From an uncultured Rubrobacteraceae bacterium (GTDB lineage: Bacteria > Actinomycetota > Rubrobacteria > Rubrobacterales > Rubrobacteraceae): a DNA stretch of 6,473 nucleotides. The position numbers and the translations under genes are program-made. The notes beneath the pieces are model-generated. The model searched no databases. It worked only from the letters and a program-made list of their open reading frames with translations, and was not told the origin of the DNA. The stretch spans positions 1 through 6,473 of the forward strand of contig CADCVI010000170.1 in NCBI GenBank assembly GCA_902806105.1. Direction: 5' to 3'. Within the stretch, counting starts at the first letter, position 1, and each line of letters begins with the position of its first letter. Positions 1 through 4,847 of this stretch are shown one piece after another.

Positions 1-561
1 GGGGACATGGCCCCCGACGGTGCCCTGGGGATGAGCCTATGGTCCAACATACCGGAGTGCGCGAAGTTTATGTTCCGCAGGCAAGACCCCGGGTTCCACG
101 GCCGGGCGCTGGAGTGGGGCGGCGGTTTTATAGTCGGCGGGCACAACTACGGGCAGGGCTCTTCCCGGGAGCACGCGGCCTTAGCACCGCTGCACCTCGG
201 CATACGCGCGGTCGTCGCCAAGAGCTTCGCCCGCATCCACCGCCGCAACCTCGTCTCCCAGGGCATCCTGCCGCTCCTCTTCGTCGACGAAGAAGACTAC
301 GAGCGGGCAAACGAGGGCGACGCGTGGAGGATCGGGGGCGTCCGCGAGGCGGTCGAGGCCGGGGAGACGAGGCTGGTGGCGAAGGGCGATGGGGGAGAGA
401 TCGGCCTAGAAGTCCGCCTCTCGCCCCGCGAGCGCGAGATCCTGCTCGCCGGCGGGACGCTGCGGTACCTGCGCGAGTCGGGCCGGAAGCCGATCGGCGT
501 CGTAGAAGGCGACAGTGCCGCGGCCGAGTCGGGGGGTCCGCAGTCCGGTCAGAGATCTTGA
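1..561 (+). CDS. Aconitate hydratase, C-terminal swivel domain (5' truncated by window)
   Basis: This is the last ~187 residues of an aconitase, which interconverts citrate and isocitrate through cis-aconitate in the cytoplasmic TCA cycle using a [4Fe-4S] cluster. The reading frame is open from base 1, so the start and the cluster-binding cysteines lie upstream. Seen here: a GDMAPDGALG stretch matching the usual STDDI/PAG region, then LWSNIPE, then YGQGSSREHAALAP (about bases 148-189), which carries the catalytic Ser and substrate-binding Arg of the family, then AKSFARIHRRNLVSQGILPL (about 217-276). The WSNIPE/KFMF and GGFIVGGHNYGQ style resembles the shorter ~650-residue 'Aquifex-type' aconitases rather than the ~900-residue AcnA form; that subtype call is from memory. 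The last ~20 residues are a low-complexity Ala/Gly/Ser tail. No frameshift is visible, and a strong hairpin follows the TGA. Confidence 0.93.
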   Translation, partial: GDMAPDGALGMSLWSNIPECAKFMFRRQDPGFHGRALEWGGGFIVGGHNYGQGSSREHAALAPLHLGIRAVVAKSFARIHRRNLVSQGILPLLFVDEEDYERANEGDAWRIGGVREAVEAGETRLVAKGDGGEIGLEVRLSPREREILLAGGTLRYLRESGRKPIGVVEGDSAAAESGGPQSGQRS

Positions 562-565
562 AGCC

Positions 566-585
566 GCGGCCGGACCAACGGCCGC
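566..585 (+). terminator. GC hairpin just after the aconitase stop
   Basis: A perfect 7-bp stem, GCGGCCG (566-572) with CGGCCGC (579-585), encloses a 6-base loop and begins 5 bases after the aconitase TGA. There is no T-tract, so it is not a classical intrinsic terminator. Its position suits transcript 3'-end formation or stabilisation in a high-GC actinobacterium. Its role is inferred from position only. Confidence 0.5.
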
Positions 586-730
586 ACGTCACGTTGGCCC
601 CGACCTCCGGGGTGCCCGGCTTCGTGCCGCGCAATCGGCGCGGGCGGAGGGGCGGCGGCTGGGCATCCAAGACCTGACGCGGGAGAACCTGGCGGTCCGC
701 GGGCGGGCCGACGACGGGAGCAAGGCGTAA

Positions 731-929
731 GAGGCTTCCTCCCTGTACCTGCACTTCTACTACGTGGGCGCCGGCGGCGTCGGAGCCCGCGGGCGGGCTG
801 CTCTGGAACCTCTACGGCTAGCCCGGAGTGGGGCTCTCGGTCATCGCCCTCCTGCTCCCGGCGCTCGTCGCGACGGCGGCTATGGGAGTTCCGTCGACGG
901 GGCATCCGGCTCCGACGGACGGGACCTGA
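731..929 (+). pseudogene. Relic of an MFS transporter C-terminus
   Basis: Two adjoining frames read together like the last transmembrane helices of a major facilitator superfamily exporter of the YnfM-like kind. Bases 731-772 read EASSLYLHFYYVGA, close to the family's 'ASSLYLFFYYLG' helix start. From about 780 the match moves to the next frame, where 792-821 reads GGLLWNLYG followed by TAG. The same frame continues PGVGLSVIALLLPALVATAA, a hydrophobic helix, to a TGA at 927-929. The TAG lies where relatives have Trp (GWPG), so a TGG-to-TAG change is likely. A TAA also sits immediately upstream at 728-730. With a frameshift between about 764 and 780, an internal stop and no N-terminal ten or eleven helices, this cannot be a working transporter. 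The earlier part of the gene is not recognisable in 562-730. The family call is recognition by eye. Confidence 0.6.
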
Positions 930-1131
930 CGGGGCCTCCGGGCGGCCCTTCGGAAGACGCCTCACCAGCCGTCGACCGTCTCTTGCCCTACGGCGGTTCC
1001 CCGAGAACCGGCCTCGGATTACATCGAGCAACGACGTCCGGGTCGCTGCCGCCCCGGCGACCGGAGAGCCGGTAAGCGTGGCCCTTCTTATGCGCTACTG
1101 TTTGTCCCGTAGGAACTCTTGGGGCGATTAG

Positions 1132-1137
1132 AAGGAG
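1132..1137 (+). promoter_or_regulatory. Ribosome binding site deciding the HAD start
   Basis: AAGGAG lies 8 bases before ATG 1146 but only 2 before ATG 1140, favouring 1146 as the start. Confidence 0.6.
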
Positions 1138-1145
1138 CAATGCGG

Positions 1146-1865
1146 ATGAGAGAGGAACTCGAAGGGGTCAGGGCGCTCGCGTTCGACGTGTTCGGGACCG
1201 TGGTCGATTACCGGACCACTATCATCACGGAGGGCGAGAGGCTCGCTGAAGACAAGGGGATCGAGATCGACTGGGCCGCCTTTGCCGACGCCTGGCGCGG
1301 GCGCTACCGTCCGGCGATGGACCGCGTCATGCGCGGCGAGCTTCCCTGGACCAACCTTGACGCCCTGCACCGGGCCGCCCTCGACGAGTTGCTCGGGGAG
1401 TTCGGCGTTCGGGAACTCTCGGAGGGGGAGAAGAACCACCTCAACGGTGTGTGGCACCGCCTGCGGCCCTGGGGGGATTCCGTCCCTGGGCTACTCCGGT
1501 TAAAGACGCGCTTCGTGCTCGCCACCCTCTCCAACGGCAACGTCCGGCTCCTGGTCGACATGGCCAAAAATGCAGGGCTGCCGTGGGACCTGGTCTTCTC
1601 CGCCGAGCTCGCGCGGGCCTACAAGCCCGACCCGCGGGCGTACCGGATGCTCCAGGAACTCCTCATGCTGGGCCCGAACGAGATAATGATGGTGGCCGCC
1701 CACCAAGGCGACCTTCGCGCGGCGCAGGAGCTGGGCTTCAGGACAGCATTCGTCATGCGTCCCCTGGAACATGGCCCGCAGGCCGTCCCGGACCTGACGG
1801 CCGACCCCTCCCTCGACGTGGTCGCCACCGATTTCGTCGACCTGGCCCGCCAGCTCAGGGTGTAG
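1146..1865 (+). CDS. Haloacid dehalogenase type II-like HAD hydrolase
   Basis: A 239-residue soluble HAD-superfamily hydrolase, the usual length for (S)-2-haloacid dehalogenases, which hydrolyse 2-haloalkanoates to 2-hydroxyacids through an aspartyl-ester intermediate. The first motif is FDVFGT with nucleophile D14. It lacks the second Asp of the phosphatase DxDxT motif, as in true dehalogenases. Also visible are the cap helices (about 25-115, including LRPWGDSVPGL), LATLSNGN (S129, N130), AYKPDPRAY (K160, Y166) and MMVAAHQGDL (D189). Compared with the characterised L-DEX enzyme, the Ser and Asn before the last Asp appear as Ala184 and His186, so the exact substrate is uncertain. I chose ATG 1146 because AAGGAG (1132-1137) sits 8 bases upstream. 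ATG 1140 is only 2 bases from it, and TTG 1119 lies upstream of the site. The gene is followed 13 bases later by a small gene on the same strand. Confidence 0.87.
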   Translation: MREELEGVRALAFDVFGTVVDYRTTIITEGERLAEDKGIEIDWAAFADAWRGRYRPAMDRVMRGELPWTNLDALHRAALDELLGEFGVRELSEGEKNHLNGVWHRLRPWGDSVPGLLRLKTRFVLATLSNGNVRLLVDMAKNAGLPWDLVFSAELARAYKPDPRAYRMLQELLMLGPNEIMMVAAHQGDLRAAQELGFRTAFVMRPLEHGPQAVPDLTADPSLDVVATDFVDLARQLRV

Positions 1866-1878
1866 CGAGAGAGGATGC

Positions 1879-2187
1879 ATGCCGTCGGCCAACGGGTGGG
1901 AGGTAATGGCGAAAACGGAGAGGTTGCGCGACCTGGCCGAGGAGATAGAGGGGCTCGCTCACCGAAACTTCTCCGACCCCGGAGAAGAGATTCGGCTGCT
2001 CGTGGCGCGCAACGACGACTTCCACAGCATCAAAGCCAGCGGCAACTCACGTCTGCAGCACGTGGCGGAGCGCGCCGCCGGGTTGCCTTTGGGGTTCGGG
2101 GCATCCTACTGTTTCGAGGTCCCCAGTCTCAGGGATGGGCTCCCGAGCATAACCCGCCCGAATACACACGCTGGGGTGATCAAGTAG
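1879..2187 (+). CDS. Small hypothetical protein downstream of the HAD gene
   Basis: I do not recognise this 102-residue protein. Residues 10-70 look genuinely coded: codons end mostly in G/C, and the N-terminal part is a charged helix (LRDLAEEIEGL), followed by FSDPGEEIRLLVARNDDFHS. There is no signal peptide or membrane segment, so it is probably cytoplasmic. From about residue 70 (base 2085) G/C preference at third positions falls, so the C-terminus may be altered or may have been joined to other sequence. ATG 1879 has AGAGAGG (1868-1874) 4 bases upstream. ATG 1906 has GGGAGG (1898-1903) only 2 bases upstream, so 1879 is preferred but not certain. It starts 13 bases after the HAD stop, which suggests co-transcription. 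Its job cannot be named. Confidence 0.6.
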   Translation: MPSANGWEVMAKTERLRDLAEEIEGLAHRNFSDPGEEIRLLVARNDDFHSIKASGNSRLQHVAERAAGLPLGFGASYCFEVPSLRDGLPSITRPNTHAGVIK

Positions 2188-2308
2188 TAGCAAGCCCGTC
2201 GTTGGCCCCGTTATTGAAGGTCCTCCGGGGAGGGTGCGGCCTAGTTCGTTGTGGGCTCTCCGGCGCTATCCGGTTGCTCGAACCGCGACCCTGCTCTCGA
2301 CGCCGATT

Positions 2309-2330
2309 TACTGCAACCGTACTACAACCG
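2309..2330 (+). repeat. 11-base tandem direct repeat
   Basis: TACTGCAACCG (2309-2319) is followed without a gap by TACTACAACCG (2320-2330), matching at 10 of 11 bases. It overlaps the left arm of the adjacent inverted repeat. Short direct repeats near a tRNA 3' end could be integrase or excisionase arm sites, but that is only inference. Confidence 0.6.
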
Positions 2331-2351
2331 GGATAGCCGTAACGTATCCCG
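2329..2351. repeat. 7-bp inverted repeat
   Basis: CGGGATA (2329-2335) and TATCCCG (2345-2351) form a perfect 7-bp stem with a 9-base loop. There is no T-tract, so it could be a protein-binding site or an RNA hairpin. It sits directly against the 11-base tandem repeat. Confidence 0.55.
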
Positions 2352-2416
2352 ATGACGGGCGGTAGGTGGCGCGGCATGCCGTTCGGCCCTCATTTGAGCC
2401 GTTTTACGGGATCCTC

Positions 2417-2448
2417 CGAGCCCGTCGGACTCCGGCGACAAGGGCTCG
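2417..2448. repeat. Strong bulged hairpin abutting the tRNA-Arg fragment
   Basis: CGAGCCC (2417-2423) pairs with GGGCTCG (2442-2448). Inside it GTCG (2424-2427) pairs with CGAC (2436-2439), giving an 11-bp stem interrupted only by a two-base AA bulge (2440-2441), with an 8-base loop. It ends two bases before the anticodon arm of the tRNA-Arg fragment, exactly where the D-arm of an intact tRNA should be. It may be a repetitive extragenic palindrome, part of an attachment region or a terminator for the upstream genes. No T-tract follows. Confidence 0.6.
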
Positions 2449-2450
2449 CA

Positions 2451-2499
2451 ACGGACCTCTAATCCGCAGGTTGCAGGTTCGAGTCCTGCCGGGCGCGCC
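2451..2499 (+). pseudogene. 3' half of a tRNA-Arg(TCT), possible attachment-site scar
   Basis: From the anticodon arm to the 3' end this reads as a tRNA-Arg. The anticodon stem is CGGA (2452-2455) with TCCG (2463-2466), around the loop CCTCTAA (2456-2462), giving anticodon TCT at 2458-2460. The T-arm is GCAGG (2473-2477) with CCTGC (2485-2489) and loop TTCGAGT. The acceptor 3' strand is CGGGCGC (2490-2496), followed by G and CC. No normal 5' half precedes it: there is no TAGCTCAG-like D-arm, and that space is filled by a hairpin. Base 33 is C instead of the near-universal U. GAGCCCG (2418-2424) could pair with the acceptor strand at 6 of 7 positions, but it belongs to the hairpin and leaves an oversized D region, so a working tRNA is unlikely. 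A tRNA 3' half is the typical footprint of tyrosine-integrase insertion; gene decay is the alternative. Confidence 0.65.
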
Positions 2500-2542
2500 C
2501 CGAAATTCCGCGCGGGTAACGATGTCGTTGGATCGTGCTGTT

Positions 2543-2558
2543 CGACCCGGGCGGGTCG
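2543..2558 (-). terminator. Hairpin after the group 1 LLM oxidoreductase gene
   Basis: CGACCC (2543-2548) and GGGTCG (2553-2558) form a perfect 6-bp stem with a 4-base loop, starting 2 bases past the stop codon on the minus strand. There is no T-tract. Position and strength suggest a transcript 3' end. Confidence 0.5.
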
Positions 2559-2560
2559 GC

Positions 2561-3580
2561 TTACTTGCCTGGCACCGCAACCTCGAAGACCTCGGCGAGC
2601 CGCTCGTAGGAACGCAACCGCTCCGCGTGATCATGTACGTTGGTGGTGACCATGATCTCGTCGGCCGCCGTGTGCTCGGCGACCTCCTCGATGCGCGCCC
2701 GGACGGTCGAGGGCTCGCCGGAGATCTGCATGGAACGGTAGGTGCCGGCCAGGTGGCGTTCGGCAGGCGTGTAGGGGTAGGATAGCGCCTCTTCGGGGCT
2801 CGGCAGCGGCCCGGGTTTCCCGCTGCGCAGGCGGACCCAGGCCAGCTCCATGGAGGAGGCGATCCTCTGCGAGTGCTCCTCGGTCTCCCCGCACACGACG
2901 GCGACCGCGAGGACGGCCGATGGGCGTTCGAAGGTCGCCGAGGGCTGGAAGCTCTCGCGGTAGGCGCGCATGGCGGGGGCCGGGTCGGCCGGGCTGAAGT
3001 GGGCGGCGAAGGCGTAGCCGAGGCCCATCTCTCCGGCCGCCCTCGCCGAGTAGCCGCTGGAGCCGAGCAGCCAGATCGGCGGCAGCCCGACGTCGTTCGG
3101 CATGGCGACGACCGACCGGAACGGGTGGTCTTCGGGGAACCCGTCGCCCGCAAAGGCAAGGAGCTCGCCGAAACGCTGCGGGAAGTCCTCCGCCCCGGGC
3201 CCGTCCGGCGAGCGGCGCAGCGCCGTGGCCGTCACGGGGTCGGTGCCGGGGGCGCGGCCTATGCCGAGGTCGACCCGTCCGGGGTGCAGGGCCTCCAGGA
3301 CCCGGAAGGTCTCCGCGACCTTCAGCGGGGCGTGGTTGGGGAGCATGATCCCGCCGGCGCCGACCCGGATCCTTCCGGTAACGTTCGCGACGTGCCCGAT
3401 CATGACCTCGGGCGCGGAGCTGGCGATGGTCGCCATGTTGTGGTGCTCGGCGAGCCAGTAACGCCTGTAGCCGAGCCTGTCGACGAGCCGGGCAAGGTCG
3501 AGCGTGTTGCGGAGCGCCTGTGTGCTTTTCGAGCCCGAACTGACAGGCGAGACGTCGAGGACGGAGAGATCGAAATCCAT
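2561..3580 (-). CDS. LLM-class flavin oxidoreductase, group 1 (YhbW-like)
   Basis: A 339-residue cytoplasmic TIM-barrel enzyme of the bacterial-luciferase-like superfamily, the usual length for 'luciferase family oxidoreductase, group 1' proteins such as E. coli YhbW. These are expected to use reduced FMN for oxygenation or related redox chemistry; the substrate is unknown for most members. Family signatures in order: LSVLDVSPVSSGS at the N-terminus, YWLAEHHNM (41-49), VGAGGIMLPNHAPLKVAE (73-90), GRVDLGIGRAPGTDP (101-115), and WLLGSSGYSARAAGEMGLG (170-188) in the phosphate-binding half. The frame stays open upstream to 3733, but MDFDLS at 3580 is the family start and has AAGGAG (3590-3595, minus strand) 9 bases before it. 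It lies downstream of the F420-type gene on the same strand across a 268-base gap, so it may have its own promoter. A hairpin follows the TAA. Confidence 0.9.
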   Translation of the reverse strand: MDFDLSVLDVSPVSSGSKSTQALRNTLDLARLVDRLGYRRYWLAEHHNMATIASSAPEVMIGHVANVTGRIRVGAGGIMLPNHAPLKVAETFRVLEALHPGRVDLGIGRAPGTDPVTATALRRSPDGPGAEDFPQRFGELLAFAGDGFPEDHPFRSVVAMPNDVGLPPIWLLGSSGYSARAAGEMGLGYAFAAHFSPADPAPAMRAYRESFQPSATFERPSAVLAVAVVCGETEEHSQRIASSMELAWVRLRSGKPGPLPSPEEALSYPYTPAERHLAGTYRSMQISGEPSTVRARIEEVAEHTAADEIMVTTNVHDHAERLRSYERLAEVFEVAVPGK

Positions 3581-3848
3581 GTCGCGTGGCTCCTTCGTGG
3601 GAGGGTCTGCTCGGAGGTGTCTGCCCACCATTCTATCCGCGCCGGCTGCGGGTTCCCCGCGCACCGCCCGGTAGCGCGGCTCAAGAGACAGCACCACGCT
3701 CGCGGTAGATCCATCGACCGGCTCGTACGTCAATGCGGTAGGCAGAAGCGCGTCGTGGGCCCCATGCCGGCCGGCGGGGTTGGTGGGACGGGAGAACCGT
3801 GCGGCTCCTAGGGGGGCGCTGCACTCCCGGATTACAGAGGAAACCTGG
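3581..3848. other. Gap between the two minus-strand LLM genes
   Basis: No gene is seen. On the minus strand TAGAAT (3630-3635) resembles a -10 box about 50 bases before ATG 3580, but no -35 is evident at the right distance, so a promoter for the group 1 gene is only suggested. A GC palindrome, GCCGGCCGGC (3766-3775), flanked by CCCC (3760-3763) and GGGG (3776-3779), could fold as a transcript end for the upstream gene, though it is 70 bases past its stop. Confidence 0.35.
3590..3595 (-). promoter_or_regulatory. Ribosome binding site deciding the LLM group 1 start
   Basis: On the minus strand AAGGAG lies 9 bases before ATG 3580. This rules against the 51-residue N-terminal extension that the open frame would otherwise allow. 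Confidence 0.65.
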
Positions 3849-4673
3849 TCAGCGGGTGGCCACGGCCACGCTGGCGAGGGTGTCGAGATGGTCCAGGGTC
3901 TCGTCTTCGGGCAGGGTCGGCAGGCTGAGCAGGACCCGCTCTACGCCTAGCCGCGCGTATGCTTTGAGGTCTCCGGGGTCGTCCGAGGCGTTGAACACGC
4001 TCACCGGCACGTCCCTCCCGGCGACCTCTCGCAGCTCGGCCATCATCGGTCCCAGCTCGTCCGGCGGGAGCCCGTTTGCCAGCCAGGCGTCCCCGAACTC
4101 CGCGATCCTCTCGAAGGCCGGGCGTCCGCCGCCGACGTAGATGGGCGCGTACGGCTTCTGCAGCGGCTTGGGCCAGGCCCCGATCGGGTCGAAGTCCACA
4201 AAGCGGCCGTGGAACTCCGGCTCCTCTTTGGTCCAGATCTCGATCATCGCCCGCAGCCGCTCGTCCGTCAGCTTGCCGCGGGTGCGCGGGTCGGTGCCGT
4301 GGTTCTCCATCTCCTCGCGGTTCCAGCCGACGCCGACGCCGAAGAGGACGCGTCCCCCGGAGACGAGGTCGAGGGTCGCGACCTCCTTGGCCGTGACGAT
4401 CGGGTCCCTCTCGACCACCAGGGCAACCCCCGTGCCGAGCAGCAGCCGCTCCGTGGCGGCGGCAGCGGCGGTAAGGGTGATGAACGGATCCAGGGTCCTG
4501 TAGTACTTCCGCGGCAGTTCCCCGCCCCTGGGCCAGGGAGACCTTCGGCTGAGGGGGATGTGGGTGTGCTCGGCGATGAAGAGGGACTCGAAGCCGCGCC
4601 CTTCGATCGCCGCGGCCAGGGGCCCGGGCGCGATGCCCTCGTCCGTGACGAACGTTGAGATGCCGAACTTCAT
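3849..4673 (-). CDS. LLM-class F420-type oxidoreductase
   Basis: A 274-residue cytoplasmic TIM-barrel protein of the luciferase-like superfamily, matching the short F420-dependent group (TIGR03619-like) common in actinobacteria. These are predicted to transfer hydride to or from coenzyme F420; substrates are mostly unknown. Seen: MKFGIST start strand, LFIAEHTHIP (31-40), LGTGVALVVERDPIVTAKEV (79-98), SGGRVLFGVGVGWNREEM (105-122), which is the signature of this group, LTDERLRAMIEIW (135-147) and PIYVGGGRPAF (177-187). Use of F420 rather than FMN is inferred from family likeness; no F420 biosynthesis gene is in the window. ATG 4673 is chosen because MKFGI is the conserved start, but its AGAGG is only 1 base away. 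TTG 4685 in the same frame would add four residues and has no clear ribosome binding site. It is divergent from the transaminase and upstream of the group 1 LLM gene. Confidence 0.88.
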   Translation of the reverse strand: MKFGISTFVTDEGIAPGPLAAAIEGRGFESLFIAEHTHIPLSRRSPWPRGGELPRKYYRTLDPFITLTAAAAATERLLLGTGVALVVERDPIVTAKEVATLDLVSGGRVLFGVGVGWNREEMENHGTDPRTRGKLTDERLRAMIEIWTKEEPEFHGRFVDFDPIGAWPKPLQKPYAPIYVGGGRPAFERIAEFGDAWLANGLPPDELGPMMAELREVAGRDVPVSVFNASDDPGDLKAYARLGVERVLLSLPTLPEDETLDHLDTLASVAVATR

Positions 4674-4847
4674 GCCTCTATTCAACCATACGGAGGGGCG
4701 GCCTACTGTCCGGCCTCCGAACCTTTGGTGGGCGCCTGCGCCGGAGGACCCATTGTCCTTCCAGCGCAGGTTAGAGCACCCCCGACGGCCTTCTTCTCTC
4801 TGCCCCGATTCTCCTCGGTCTACCTGCCGTGATGACGGTTGTGTAGT
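4674..4847. promoter_or_regulatory. Divergent intergenic region, F420-type oxidoreductase / transaminase
   Basis: Control signals for both divergent genes should lie here. Visible symmetry: GGCGC (4731-4735) with GCGCC (4738-4742), and GGAC (4746-4749) with GTCC (4755-4758), extended imperfectly by GGA and TCC. TAGTAT (4844-4849) is -10-like for the plus strand, though no -35 is convincing. On the minus strand TATGGT, close to the oxidoreductase start, preceded 16 bases earlier by CGGACA, is a weak promoter candidate that would leave almost no leader. The role of each element is inferred. Confidence 0.35.

Larger units (their letters stand above)
562..1145. other. Gene-poor, decayed interval between aconitase and the HAD gene
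   Basis: About 580 bases without an intact gene. It holds the hairpin after the aconitase (566-585) and the MFS relic (about 731-929). Open frames elsewhere in it are Arg/Pro/Gly-rich and match nothing I recognise. Upstream of the HAD gene, TACTGT at 1096-1101 fits a loose TAnnnT -10 pattern, but no matching -35 is seen, so I do not call a promoter. Confidence 0.6.
2188..2560. other. Non-coding, repeat-rich interval with tRNA fragment
   Basis: This ~370-base gap lies between the small plus-strand gene and the end of the minus-strand LLM gene. It has no convincing coding sequence. From left to right it contains an 11-base tandem repeat (2309-2330), an inverted repeat (2329-2351), a strong hairpin (2417-2448), the 3' half of a tRNA-Arg (2451-2499) and the hairpin after the LLM gene (2543-2558). 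Bases 2188-2308 show nothing I can name. Confidence 0.6.

Noticed and set aside
549..1031. Minus-strand frame covering the gap after aconitase
   Set aside because: Almost entirely Arg/Pro/Gly, as expected from non-coding GC-rich sequence; the MFS signal is on the other strand.
1875..2336. 153-residue frame overlapping the small gene
   Set aside because: Arg-rich and low-complexity over the first half with poor third-position bias; the 1879-2187 frame is better supported there. Its middle stretch is mentioned only as a possible frameshift.
2418..2499. A complete tRNA-Arg using GAGCCCG (2418-2424) as 5' acceptor
   Set aside because: Six of seven pairs form, but the D region would be about 26 bases with no normal D-arm, base 33 is not U, and those bases fit a stronger local hairpin.
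2404..3159. Long minus-strand frame beginning in the tRNA fragment and running antisense-frame through the LLM gene
   Set aside because: Its GRTRTCNLRIR segment is the familiar artefact of translating a tRNA-Arg backwards; the rest overlaps the well-supported LLM gene in another frame.
3581..3733. 51-residue N-terminal extension of the group 1 LLM protein
   Set aside because: The family starts at MDFDLS and a good ribosome binding site precedes ATG 3580.
2873..3811. 312-residue plus-strand frame opposite the LLM gene
   Set aside because: A GC-driven antisense shadow with no recognisable motif.
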